Source of the DNA: Methylobacteriaceae bacterium | GTDB taxonomy: Bacteria; Pseudomonadota; Alphaproteobacteria; Rhizobiales; Beijerinckiaceae | Direction of reading: 5' to 3' | Assembly: GCA_947444195.1 (NCBI GenBank) | Contig: CANEZL010000002.1 | Coordinates: 1-64,000 of the forward strand | DNA: 64,000 bases | Shown here: piece after piece, positions 39,691 to 47,833 of the stretch | Position numbering within the stretch: position 1 is the first letter of the stretch | How the letters are laid out: each line of letters starts with the position of its first letter | Position numbers and translations under genes: made by a program | The notes under the pieces: model-generated | The model's input: only the letters and a program-made list of their open reading frames with translations | What the model was told of the DNA's origin: nothing | The model's database searches: none

Positions 39691-41244
39691 GTGAGACTTC
39701 CTCTCCGGACGCTCGGCGCGACCCTGGCCCTCCTCGCCGGTCTCGCCCCCCTTCACGCGCAGGAGGCCCCCCGCCGCGGGCCGGAGCGCCCGGCCGCGGA
39801 GTCCCGCGAGGGCCGCAAGCTGCCCCCCGACGCGGTGACGCAGCAGAGCGTCACGCTCCCCGACGGGCGCAAGCTCGACTTCACGGCCACCGCCGGCAGC
39901 CTTGCGCTCGTCGACGAGGGCGGCAAGCTCCAGGCGGAGATCGCCTACATCGCCTATAGTCGCCCAGCGGAAGCGGGGACCGAGCGCCCGGTCACCTTCG
40001 CGCTGAACGGCGGGCCCGGCGCGGCCTCGGCCTACCTGAACATCGGCGCCATCGGCCCCTGGCGCCTGCCCGCGGACGGGGCGAGCATCAGCCCGTCGCA
40101 GAGCGTCGCCCTGGTGGCGAACGACGGCACCTGGCTCGACTTCACCGACCTCGTCTTCATCGATCCCGTCGGCACCGGCTACAGCCGCGCCGCGGACGGG
40201 GACGGCAAGTCCTACTGGAACGTCGACGCGGACGCCTCCGTGCTGGCGGCGGCGATCGCGCGCTACCTGCGGGTGAACGAGCGGATGGGCGCGCCGAAAT
40301 TCTTCGTCGGCGAGAGCTACGGCGGCTTCCGCGGCCCCCTCATCGCCGCCAAGCTCCAGGAGGAGATCGGCGTCGGCCTCTCCGGCATGGTCCTGCTCTC
40401 GCCGGTGCTCGATTTCGCCTGGCTGCAGCAGCCGCGGGCCAATCCCTGGGGCCACGTGCTGCGCCTGCCCTCCTACGCCGCCGCCGCCCTGGAGCGCGGG
40501 GGCCGGGTGCCGACGCGCGGCCTGATGGCGGAGGCCGAGCGCTACGCCGCCGGCGACTACCTCGCCGACCTCCTGAGGGGCCCGAACGACGGTGAGGCCG
40601 TCGCCCGCCTCACCGAGCGCGTCGCCGCCCTCACCGCCCTCGATCCTGCCTTCGTGCGGGCGCAGGCGGGGCGCCTGTCGATGAACAGCGTCCAGCGCCA
40701 GATCGACCGCGGCAACGGGCGGGTGGCGAGCGCCTACGACACCGGCGTGACCGGCTGGGACCCCGACCCCCACGCCGCGCATTCCGGCTTCGACGACCCG
40801 CTGCTGACCGCCCTCCAGGCGCCGCTCACCAGCGCGATGATCGACCTCTACGCCAAGCGCCTGAACTGGCGCGTGCCGAACCTGCGCTACGAGTTGCTGA
40901 ACGGCGCGGTGAACCGGGCCTGGGGCTGGAATTCCGGCCGCTCGGCCCCCGAGGCCCTCGGGCAGCTGCGCGGGGTGCTGGCGCTCGACGGGCGGATGCG
41001 GGTGCTGGTGGCCCACGGCTTCACCGACCTCGTCACCCCCTACTTCGCCTCGAAGCTCCTGATCGACCAGATGCCGGCCTACGGGCCCGAGCCACGGCTC
41101 ACCCTCGCGGTCTATCCCGGCGGCCACATGTTCTACTCCCGCCCCGATTCCCGCGCCGCCTTCCGCCGCGACGCCGAGGCCCTGTTCGCGCAGGCCCTCA
41201 AGGCGCGCAGCACGGGCGCGGCCAGCGAGGGAACGGCGCGATGA
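39691..41244 (+). CDS. Secreted serine carboxypeptidase, peptidase family S10
   Basis: The 517-residue protein has a signal peptide (cleavage probably after LHAQ) and the S10 alpha/beta-hydrolase catalytic apparatus: oxyanion motif NGGPGAAS at 106-113, nucleophile S209 in FFVGESYGGFRGP, the acid in VLVAHGFTDLVTPYFAS and the histidine in AVYPGGHMFYSR. It removes C-terminal residues from peptides, presumably in the periplasm. The start is a GTG at 39691, 4 bases past holC. It is overlapped by a lipoprotein gene (ATGA), so the two products may work together. Confidence 0.92.
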   Translation: MRLPLRTLGATLALLAGLAPLHAQEAPRRGPERPAAESREGRKLPPDAVTQQSVTLPDGRKLDFTATAGSLALVDEGGKLQAEIAYIAYSRPAEAGTERPVTFALNGGPGAASAYLNIGAIGPWRLPADGASISPSQSVALVANDGTWLDFTDLVFIDPVGTGYSRAADGDGKSYWNVDADASVLAAAIARYLRVNERMGAPKFFVGESYGGFRGPLIAAKLQEEIGVGLSGMVLLSPVLDFAWLQQPRANPWGHVLRLPSYAAAALERGGRVPTRGLMAEAERYAAGDYLADLLRGPNDGEAVARLTERVAALTALDPAFVRAQAGRLSMNSVQRQIDRGNGRVASAYDTGVTGWDPDPHAAHSGFDDPLLTALQAPLTSAMIDLYAKRLNWRVPNLRYELLNGAVNRAWGWNSGRSAPEALGQLRGVLALDGRMRVLVAHGFTDLVTPYFASKLLIDQMPAYGPEPRLTLAVYPGGHMFYSRPDSRAAFRRDAEALFAQALKARSTGAASEGTAR

Positions 41245-41618
41245 GCCGCGCCCTCGTCCTCCTACCCGCTCTCCTGCCCGCCCTGTGGCTTGCCGGCTGC
41301 GGCGTCGAGCGGACCCCGCCGACCCCGGCCGAGATCGCGCCGGTGCCCCCGCGCCCGCCGGCCCCGCCCCAGAGCTTCACCGGCCCGATCCTCGGCCCGG
41401 ACGGCGCCTGCACCGGGCCGGCGCCCCAGGCGGCGACCGCCATCGAGCCCGGCATCGGCGAGTGCGAACTGGTGCGCCTGAAGGGCCGGCCGCCCACCGA
41501 CGTCCTCGTGGGCGAGGGCCGCGCGGGACGCGAGGTGCAGGTGCTCTACGCCGAGCCCGGCGCGAAGGAGCTCTACCTCTTCGTGAACAACCGCCTCGAC
41601 CGCGTCGTGAAATCCTGA
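41241..41618 (+). CDS. Putative lipoprotein
   Basis: A 125-residue product with a signal peptide ending in a lipobox, LWLAGC, so Cys20 is the likely lipidated residue. A Pro-rich linker (PVPPRPPAPPQ) precedes the conserved-looking region SFTGPILGPDGACTGPAP, ECELVRLKGRPPTDVLVGEGRAGREVQVLYAEPGAKELYLFVNNRL. The last part resembles small outer-membrane-assembly-type lipoproteins but no family is firm. ATGA overlap with the carboxypeptidase implies coupled translation. Confidence 0.82.
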   Translation: MSRALVLLPALLPALWLAGCGVERTPPTPAEIAPVPPRPPAPPQSFTGPILGPDGACTGPAPQAATAIEPGIGECELVRLKGRPPTDVLVGEGRAGREVQVLYAEPGAKELYLFVNNRLDRVVKS

Positions 41619-41705
41619 GACCTGCGCGGCGCGCGGGAGGGACGATCGCCCTTGGAGCGTGCCGCTTCCCCCCGGAACAGCAGCACGCTCCATCTCTTCG
41701 TGTTC

Positions 41706-41851
41706 GCACGATGAATCCGGAAAACCGGATTCCACTTTTCCGCATCGTGCTCTAGCCCATCGTTCAGGAAATCGGATCCAGGACGATGGACTAGGATTTT
41801 GATTTGACATCGTCTTTTTCCGAAAGCCGGCAACCACCTTTCGGGACGATG
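41706..41851. repeat. Three consecutive palindromic repeats in a convergent gap
   Basis: Three hairpins fill the gap between the lipoprotein and allA. The first has outer arms GCACGATG (41706-41713) and CATCGTGC (41743-41750) and inner arms AATCCGG and CCGGATT. The second has CCATCGT (41757) and ACGATGG (41783). The third has CATCGTC (41808) and GACGATG (41845) with an inner TCCGAAAG and CTTTCGGGA. Partial relatives occur at 10135, 14001, 19416, 20413 and 46030. Confidence 0.7.
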
Positions 41852-41853
41852 CG

Positions 41854-42354
41854 CTAGCCCGGCAGGTGGACGGTCCAGGGCTCGTCGAAGACGTGCTCCT
41901 CGAGGTTCGGGCCCGGCCCGCCGCGGTCGATCACCACGAAGTCCTGGGGGGCGCCGAAGGGCGTCAGCACCCCGTGCCAGACGCCCATCCCGTAATTCAC
42001 CCCCTGGCCCGGCGCCGTGACGAAGGCCAGGGGCCGGCCGGGCCGGCCGCCCGCGTCCGGGCAGACCACGACGAGGAAGGGCGCGTCGTTCAGGGGCAGG
42101 AAGGTCTGGGCGCCCAGCGGGTGGCGCTCCACGAGGTTCAGGACGAGGGGCAGCGCGTAGGGCTCGGCCTCCACGAGGCCCACCACCACGCGGGATCCCG
42201 CGCCCGCGACCTCGATCGCCGCGAGGTCGTGGAAGCGGCGCGCCTTGCCGGCGTTCATCGGGCGCGGCTCCGTGCCCGCCTTCTCGACGACGGCGCCGAA
42301 CGGGGCGAAGGCGCCCCGCGTCAGCGGCTGCGCCGTGAGGGCGCGCCCGCTCAC
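41854..42354 (-). CDS. allA: Ureidoglycolate lyase
   Basis: A 166-residue cupin-like enzyme that splits ureidoglycolate into glyoxylate and urea in purine catabolism. Family segments are TRGAFAPFGAVVEKAG, the metal-proximal ERHPLGAQTFLPL, PFLVVVCPDAGGRP, FVTAPGQGVNYGMGVWHGVLTPF and DFVVIDRGGPGPNLEEH. The start is the GTG at 42354, overlapping the stop of the upstream ureidoglycine aminohydrolase gene by GTGA, so the two are coupled. Confidence 0.93.
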   Translation of the reverse strand: MSGRALTAQPLTRGAFAPFGAVVEKAGTEPRPMNAGKARRFHDLAAIEVAGAGSRVVVGLVEAEPYALPLVLNLVERHPLGAQTFLPLNDAPFLVVVCPDAGGRPGRPLAFVTAPGQGVNYGMGVWHGVLTPFGAPQDFVVIDRGGPGPNLEEHVFDEPWTVHLPG

Positions 42355-43190
42355 CGGAGGCCTCCGCGCCCCTTCAGGGCGGCGTGCCGGTTGACGTCCT
42401 TGTAGAGCAGGTAGCGGAAGGGGCCGGGGCCCCCCGCGTAGCAGGCCTGGGGGCAGAAGGCGCGCAGCCACATGAAGTCGCCGGCCTCGACCTCGACCCA
42501 GTCGCGGTTGAGCTTGTACACCGCCTTGCCCTCCAGCACGAACAGGCCGTGCTCCATCACGTGCGTCTCCTCGAAGGGGATCGAGGCGCCGGGGCGGAAG
42601 CTGACGACGTTGACGTGCATGTCGTGGCGCACGTCGTCCGAGGCGACGAAGCGGGTGGTGGCCCAGGCCCCGTCCGTGCCCGGCATCGCCGCCGGCGCGA
42701 TCTCGGATTCGTGGGTCAGGAAGGATTCGGGGGCGTCGATCCCGGGCACCCGCTCGTAGGCCTTGCGGATCCAGTGGAAGCGCGCCGGCTCGGAGCCGTC
42801 GTTGCGCAGGGCCCACGTCGTACCGGGCGCGAGATAGGCGTAGCTGCCCGGGCGCAGCCCGTGCGTGCGCCCGTCGAGGGTGAGGCTCGGGGCCCCCGCG
42901 ACCACGAAGAGCACGCCCTCCGCCTCCGGGTCGGGCTCCGGCCGCGCGCTGCCGCCGCCGGGCGCCACCTCCATCAGGTACTGCGCGAAGGTCTCGGAGA
43001 AGCCCGACAGGGGCCGCGACAGCATCCAGGCGCGGGTGCCCTCCCAGTGGGGCAGCACGGAGGTGACGATGTCGCTCATCACGCCCTTCGGGATCACCGC
43101 GTAGGCCTCGGTGAAGACGGCGCGGCCGGTCATCAGCGCGGTCTGGGGGGGCAGGCCGCCGCAGGGCGGGTTGTAGGCGGAAGCGCTCAT
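42351..43190 (-). CDS. (S)-ureidoglycine aminohydrolase
   Basis: A 279-residue bicupin, releasing ammonia from ureidoglycine to make ureidoglycolate, one step before AllA. Typical segments are GRAVFTEAYAVIPKGVMSDIVTS, ETFAQYLMEVAPGGGS, GSYAYLAPGTTW in the first cupin and ASIPFEETHVMEHGLFVLEGKAVYKLNRDWVEV, with metal ligands E, H and H in EETHVMEHG, in the second. The context beside allA supports the assignment. The dctA-type carrier upstream may be part of the same catabolic unit. Confidence 0.92.
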   Translation of the reverse strand: MSASAYNPPCGGLPPQTALMTGRAVFTEAYAVIPKGVMSDIVTSVLPHWEGTRAWMLSRPLSGFSETFAQYLMEVAPGGGSARPEPDPEAEGVLFVVAGAPSLTLDGRTHGLRPGSYAYLAPGTTWALRNDGSEPARFHWIRKAYERVPGIDAPESFLTHESEIAPAAMPGTDGAWATTRFVASDDVRHDMHVNVVSFRPGASIPFEETHVMEHGLFVLEGKAVYKLNRDWVEVEAGDFMWLRAFCPQACYAGGPGPFRYLLYKDVNRHAALKGRGGLR

Positions 43191-43303
43191 GGAACTCTTC
43201 TGGCTGTCTCGTCAGCGGAGCCGGTCGGCGGGCCCGGGAAAGGGGGTGCCGGAGAATGGGCGGGGCGGTCCACGACCGTCCACCCCGCGCCACATGGCGC
43301 GGA

Positions 43304-44614
43304 TCAGACCGGCCGGGGATCCGCCACGGGGGTGGCGAGGACCGCGGCGGTGTCCGTCTCGACCTCGCCGTCGAGGACGCGGTGCGCCTGGGCCCTGTCG
43401 ATGTCGCCCTCCCAGGCGGCGATGACGACGGTGGCCACGCAGTTGCCGATGAGGTTGCCGAGCGCCCGGGCGATCCCGACGAACCAGTCGACGGAGAGCA
43501 CCAGCACGAGGCCGATCACCGGGATGTCCGGCACCGCCGAGAGGGTGGCGGCGAGCACCACGATCGCCGAGCCCGGGATGCCGTGGGCCCCCTTCGAGGT
43601 CAGCAGCGCGATGCCGAGGATCAGGAGCAGGTGGCCGAAGGAGAGGTCGGTGTTCGTCGCCTGCGCGATGAACACAGTGGCGAGCGTCAGGTACAGCGAG
43701 AAGGCGTCGAGGTTGAACGAGTAGCCGGTGGGGATCACGAGGCCCACGGTCGAGTCCTTGATGCCGAGCCGCTCCAGCTTGCGCATCACCTGCGGCAGCA
43801 CGCTGTCGGAGGAGGCGGTGCCGGCCACCACGGTCAGTTCCTCGCGCAGGTAGGCGAGCAGCTTGATCAGGCTGAAGCCGGTGGCCTTCAGGATGGCGCC
43901 GAGCACCACGAACACGAAGAAGGCCACGCCCGCGTAGAACAAGGCTACCAGAAGCCCGAGCTGCTTGAGGGAGCCGAGGCCGTACTTGCCCACCGTGAAG
44001 GCGACCGCGCCCAGCACGCCCAGCGGCGCGAGGCGCACGATGAAGCCGATCACCTTGAACAGCACGTTCGTGATCCGCTCGATGCTGTGGGCCAGCGGCT
44101 TGCCCTGCTCGCCCAGCAGCGCGAGGCCGGAGCCGAACAGGATGGCGATGATGAGGACCTGGAGGATGTCGCCCTTGGCGAAGGCGTCGACCACCGTGGT
44201 CGGGATCAGCTTCATCAGGAAGTCGACCGTGCCGGTGACCTGCCCGACGCGGTCGGTGTAGCTCGCCAGGGCCTTGGCATCGAGGGAGGCCGGGTTGACG
44301 TTCATGCCGCGGCCCGGCTCGAACACGTAGGCGAGCACGATGCCGAGCACGAGGGCGAGGGTGGTGACCACCTCGAAGTAGATCAGCGACTTGAGGCCGA
44401 CACGGCCGACCTTGCGCAGGTCGCCCGCGCCGACGATGCCGTGCACCACCACGCCGAAGACGAGGGGCGCGATCGCCATCTTGATGAGCTTGATGAATCC
44501 GTCGCCCAGCGGCTTCAGCGCCACGGCGAATTCGGGCCAGACGACCCCCAATACGATGCCGAGCACCAGTCCGATCAGCACCTGACCGAACAATGATTTG
44601 ACGAATCCCGGCAT
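43304..44614 (-). CDS. Dicarboxylate/amino acid:cation symporter, DctA/GltP family
   Basis: A 436-residue inner-membrane carrier with about eight helices plus re-entrant loops. MPGFVKSLFGQVLIGLVLGIVLG begins the protein, LKPLGDGFIKLIKMAIAPLVFG is typical, TASSDSVLPQVMRKLERLG is the first serine-rich re-entrant loop, and VIPTGYSFNLDAFSLYLTLATVFIAQATNTDL contains the substrate-binding segment. The ATG at 44614 has the strong SD GGGAGGGG and is preferred over a longer ATG at 44689. It could carry C4-dicarboxylates or a ureide intermediate; the divergent LysR gene probably controls it. Confidence 0.93.
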   Translation of the reverse strand: MPGFVKSLFGQVLIGLVLGIVLGVVWPEFAVALKPLGDGFIKLIKMAIAPLVFGVVVHGIVGAGDLRKVGRVGLKSLIYFEVVTTLALVLGIVLAYVFEPGRGMNVNPASLDAKALASYTDRVGQVTGTVDFLMKLIPTTVVDAFAKGDILQVLIIAILFGSGLALLGEQGKPLAHSIERITNVLFKVIGFIVRLAPLGVLGAVAFTVGKYGLGSLKQLGLLVALFYAGVAFFVFVVLGAILKATGFSLIKLLAYLREELTVVAGTASSDSVLPQVMRKLERLGIKDSTVGLVIPTGYSFNLDAFSLYLTLATVFIAQATNTDLSFGHLLLILGIALLTSKGAHGIPGSAIVVLAATLSAVPDIPVIGLVLVLSVDWFVGIARALGNLIGNCVATVVIAAWEGDIDRAQAHRVLDGEVETDTAAVLATPVADPRPV

Positions 44615-44764
44615 CGCGCCCCTCCCAGCGGGCCCGTCGCTCTGCGCGTCCTCTCGAGCGGGACGGTCCGAGACCCGATCCTGAAGCATGAAGCGGGCCA
44701 GTCTGTACGTCCAATATGTCGTTCGATAGGATCGAGACCCCGAACGTCTCGATCAACGGTCCGC

Positions 44765-45664
44765 ATGGAGCTCCGGCATCTCCGCTACTTCGTCGCCGTC
44801 GCCGACCGGCTGAGCTTCACCGCCGCCGCGGAGGATCTCGGCGTGTCGCAGCCGCCCCTGAGCCAGCAGATCCGCGATCTGGAGGCGGAGCTCGGCGCCG
44901 CCCTGTTCCAGCGCACCAGCCGGCGGGTGGTGCTCACCGAGGCGGGGGCCGTCTTCCTGGCCCATGCCCGGGCGATCCTGGCCCAGGTCCGGCAGGCCTC
45001 CGACGCGACCCGCGCGGTGGGGGCGGGCCGGGCCGGCATCCTCACCGTGGGGCTGACCGGCTCGGTCCTCACCGGCCCCCTCGGAGGGATGATCGGGGCC
45101 TTCGGCGCCCGCTATCCGGACGTGGAGGTGCGCCTGCATCAGGCCGCCCCCGAGGAGCAGGCAGAGGCCCTGCGCGCCGGGCGCATCGACCTCAGCGTCC
45201 TGCGCTGCCCGCCCGACGACCCGGATCTCGTGGCCGAGGCGGCCTGGCCGGAGCGGGTCGGCGTCGCGCTGCCGGCCGGCCATCGGCTGGCCGCGCAGGA
45301 GCTGCTGCCGCTGGCGAGCCTGCGCGGGGAGCGCTACCTCTCCCTGAGGCTCGCGGATTCCCGCTTCGCCCGCCTGCTCTGGGACGCCTGCCGCGCGCAG
45401 GGCTTCGTGCCCCGCCTCGCCCACGAGGTGGTGGAGGCCCAGGCCCTGATGAGCCTCGTGTCGGCGGGCCTCGGCCTCGCCCTGGTGCCCGAGCATGTGG
45501 GCCGCCTGCCCCATCCCGGCGTCGCCTACCGGCCCCTGGCGGAGCCGGCCCCGCGGGCCGACGTCTGCGTGCTCTACCGCCCGCCCCCGGGCCCGCTGGT
45601 GACGAACTTCCTCGGACTGCTGCGGGAGGATGGAGGGCTGCCTGCTGCCGGCGCGCTCCGATGA
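44765..45664 (+). CDS. LysR-family transcriptional regulator
   Basis: The 299-residue regulator has the N-terminal helix-turn-helix MELRHLRYFVAVADRLSFTAAAEDLGVSQPPLSQQI-type region (1-60) and a periplasmic-binding-like effector domain after residue 90 (ILTVGLTGSVLTGPLGGMIGAFGARYPDVEVRLHQ). It is divergent from the dicarboxylate carrier, with a 150-base gap between starts that would hold its T-N11-A operator. The sequence between them is AT-richer (for example CCAATATGTCGTTCGATAGGATC). The ligand is unknown. Confidence 0.93.
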   Translation: MELRHLRYFVAVADRLSFTAAAEDLGVSQPPLSQQIRDLEAELGAALFQRTSRRVVLTEAGAVFLAHARAILAQVRQASDATRAVGAGRAGILTVGLTGSVLTGPLGGMIGAFGARYPDVEVRLHQAAPEEQAEALRAGRIDLSVLRCPPDDPDLVAEAAWPERVGVALPAGHRLAAQELLPLASLRGERYLSLRLADSRFARLLWDACRAQGFVPRLAHEVVEAQALMSLVSAGLGLALVPEHVGRLPHPGVAYRPLAEPAPRADVCVLYRPPPGPLVTNFLGLLREDGGLPAAGALR

Positions 45665-46044
45665 CGGACTTCTCGGGAACCGCTCCGCCCTACGCCCGCG
45701 GCGAGGCCTCCCCCGGGTCGGACTGGATCCGGTTTGCGGACGGGGTCCGCGGGGACAGCGCCGGACCGATCGTTCGAGCGATCGAGGAACCGCGCCGGAC
45801 AGGCTCTCAGGGGGCGTCCGCGGCGCTGACCTGCGTCTCGCGGCAGTCGAGCCGGCCGCCATCGTCGGCCCGCAGCGCCAGCCGACCGACGCGGCACTTC
45901 GTCCGCGCGTCCTTCAGCGCCGCCGCCCTGGGGCTCTGGCTCCGCACCGGCGGCCTTCCCGGTCCGGGCGGCGGGAGCCGGCGACCACCTCGCCGGGCCG
46001 ATGCGCCAAGCTCCGGGTTCTGCATCGCCTTCCGGAACGATGCG
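45665..46044. other. Intergenic region with one doubtful small reading frame
   Basis: These 380 bases hold partial repeat matches (ATCCGGTTTGCGG near 45726; GGAACGATGCGCTATCC at 46034-46050). A minus-strand frame at 45807-46025 would encode 72 residues, with a Pro/Arg-rich first half and a more ordinary second half (CRVGRLALRADDGGRLDCRETQ). It could be a remnant or a small gene; there is no clear ribosome binding site, and I do not call it. Confidence 0.4.
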
Positions 46045-46380
46045 CTATCCCGGCGGCAGCACCTCGATCTGCAGGCCGCCGTAATAGGCGGCGAGGTTGT
46101 CGATGTCGGCGTCGCCGAGTTCCTTGGCGACCACGTTCATGACCGCGTTCTGGCGGGTGCCGTCGCGGTACTCCCGCAGGGCCTTGACGAGGTAGATCTC
46201 GACCTGGCCGGCCAGGTTCGGGGCCTCGGGCATCTTGGAGAGGCCGTCGAGCCCGTGGCAGGTCTGGCAGGCGGCGGCGCGCTTGCGGCCCGCCGCCGCG
46301 TCCCCGCCGGCCTGAGCCGGCAGGGCGGCGAGCGGCGCGGCGAGCAGGGTCGCGGCGAGCGCGAGACGGGCGCCCCTCAC
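46045..46380 (-). CDS. Small periplasmic c-type cytochrome
   Basis: A 111-residue class I cytochrome c. After a signal peptide that probably ends at LPAQA, the heme-binding CQTCH motif lies at 38-42 and the likely axial methionine is in NAVMNVVAKELGDADI. The start GTG at 46380 overlaps the dehydrogenase stop, GTGA, so it is coupled to that gene. It is most likely the electron acceptor of the dehydrogenase. Confidence 0.92.
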   Translation of the reverse strand: MRGARLALAATLLAAPLAALPAQAGGDAAAGRKRAAACQTCHGLDGLSKMPEAPNLAGQVEIYLVKALREYRDGTRQNAVMNVVAKELGDADIDNLAAYYGGLQIEVLPPG

Positions 46381-47660
46381 TGGGCGCCGCCCTCGTAGGA
46401 GATGCGGTAGATCGCGCCCGCCGTGTCGTCGGAGACGAGGAGCGAGCCGTCGAGGAGGACGGCCACGTCGACGGGGCGGCCGAGATACTCGCCGTCCGCG
46501 GTCAGCCAGCCCTCGGCGAAGGGCTTCACCGAGGCGACCTTGCCGTCCTTGTCGAGGGCGGCGAACATGATCCGCGCGCCCACCGGCGTGGTCCGGTTCC
46601 AGGAGCCGTGCTCGGCGATGAAGAGGCCGCCGCGGTAGCTCTGCGGGAATTGCCGGCCGTTGTAGAAGGCGAGGCCGAGATCGGCCGCGTGCGGCGGCAA
46701 TTCGGCGAGCGGCGGCACGGTGCCGGCGGGCGGGGTCTGGTCCTTGTACTCCACCGTGCGCACGGCCCCGCCGCCGTACCAGGGGAAGCCGAAATTCTCG
46801 CCCGCCTTCGTCGCGCGGTTCAGCTCGCCCGGCGGCGTGTCGTCGCCCATGCCGTCGACCTGGTTGTCGGTGAACCAGAGGCTCTTGTCGGGGGCGAACT
46901 CGATGCCGACCGAGTTGCGGATGCCGGTGGCGAAGACCTCGCGGTTCTTGCCGTCCGCATCGACCCGGATGATGCCGCCGATGCCGGTCTTGGCATAGAG
47001 ATCCAGCTTGTCCGCGGGGGGCACGTTGTAGGGCTGGCCGAGCGCGATGTAGGTCTTGCCGTCCGGCCCCACCCGGCAGACGCGGGCGGTGTGGTTGTAG
47101 CTCTCTTCCGCCGCCGGGATGAGCTCGCCCTGCTTGACCACGATGCCGGCGGCCACGTCCGGGTTCTCGTAGAAGAACTCGGCCGCCGGGAAGGCCAGCA
47201 CCCGGTTCTGCTCCACCACGGTGAGCACGCCGTCCCGCGAGAAGCAGACCCCGTTGGGGATCTTGAAGTCGATGCCCGGCGCGAAGGCGCGGACCTCGTC
47301 GGCGACGCGGTCCTTGTCCCGGTCGGTCACCGTGTAGACCTTGCTCTTGCGGGTGCCGACGAAGAGCACGCCGGCATTGGGCCCCACCGCGATGGCGCGG
47401 GCATCGGGCACCACCGCGTAGAGGTCGATCTTGAAGCCCTCGGGGAGCTTTACCTTGGCGAGCGTCCTGCGGATCGCGTCGGCGCGGCGCCCCGTCTGCG
47501 GGATCTCGGGCGCGGCGGCGGTGCCGGTGCTCTTGAAGGCCTGGAGCTTCTCGAGGTCGTCCGTCTTGGCCTTGGTCTCGGCGGGCGCCGCGCCCTGCGC
47601 CAGGGCGCCGGAGGCCAGGGCCGCGCTGGCCAGCAGCGCGGCGAGGATCTGCGATCGCAT
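46377..47660 (-). CDS. PQQ-type sugar dehydrogenase (GSDH family), periplasmic
   Basis: A 427-residue soluble beta-propeller of the glucose/sorbosone dehydrogenase family. The signal peptide is MRSQILAALLASAALASGALAQ. Typical features are LPEGFKIDLYAVVPDARAIAVGPNAGVLFVGTR, FKIPNGVCFSRDG, TGIRNSVGIEFAP, WFTDNQVDGMGDDTPPGELN and the final EYLGRPVDVAVLLDGSLLVSDDTAGAIYRI. Members often use PQQ, but the cofactor cannot be proven from sequence. The coupled cytochrome c gene supports a role in periplasmic oxidation. Substrate unknown. Confidence 0.9.
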   Translation of the reverse strand: MRSQILAALLASAALASGALAQGAAPAETKAKTDDLEKLQAFKSTGTAAAPEIPQTGRRADAIRRTLAKVKLPEGFKIDLYAVVPDARAIAVGPNAGVLFVGTRKSKVYTVTDRDKDRVADEVRAFAPGIDFKIPNGVCFSRDGVLTVVEQNRVLAFPAAEFFYENPDVAAGIVVKQGELIPAAEESYNHTARVCRVGPDGKTYIALGQPYNVPPADKLDLYAKTGIGGIIRVDADGKNREVFATGIRNSVGIEFAPDKSLWFTDNQVDGMGDDTPPGELNRATKAGENFGFPWYGGGAVRTVEYKDQTPPAGTVPPLAELPPHAADLGLAFYNGRQFPQSYRGGLFIAEHGSWNRTTPVGARIMFAALDKDGKVASVKPFAEGWLTADGEYLGRPVDVAVLLDGSLLVSDDTAGAIYRISYEGGAQ

Positions 47661-47833
47661 GGATGTCCCTTCCCGACAGGCCGCCCCGTTCTCGGGCGTT
47701 GCGGGAAGTGTCGCGCGCGGGTCGCCGCCCGGCAAGCCGCTCGCGTGACGCAGGGGTACAAGTGTCCGGACCGGATCCGCGATGCGGGCGCGGGGTCCCT
47801 GTCCCGAGGGGAACAGGGCCGCGCCGCCCGGGT

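Noticed and set aside
45807-46025. 72-residue minus-strand frame as a real gene
   Set aside because: No ribosome binding site, Pro/Arg-rich first half and overlap with repeat material; left as a note.
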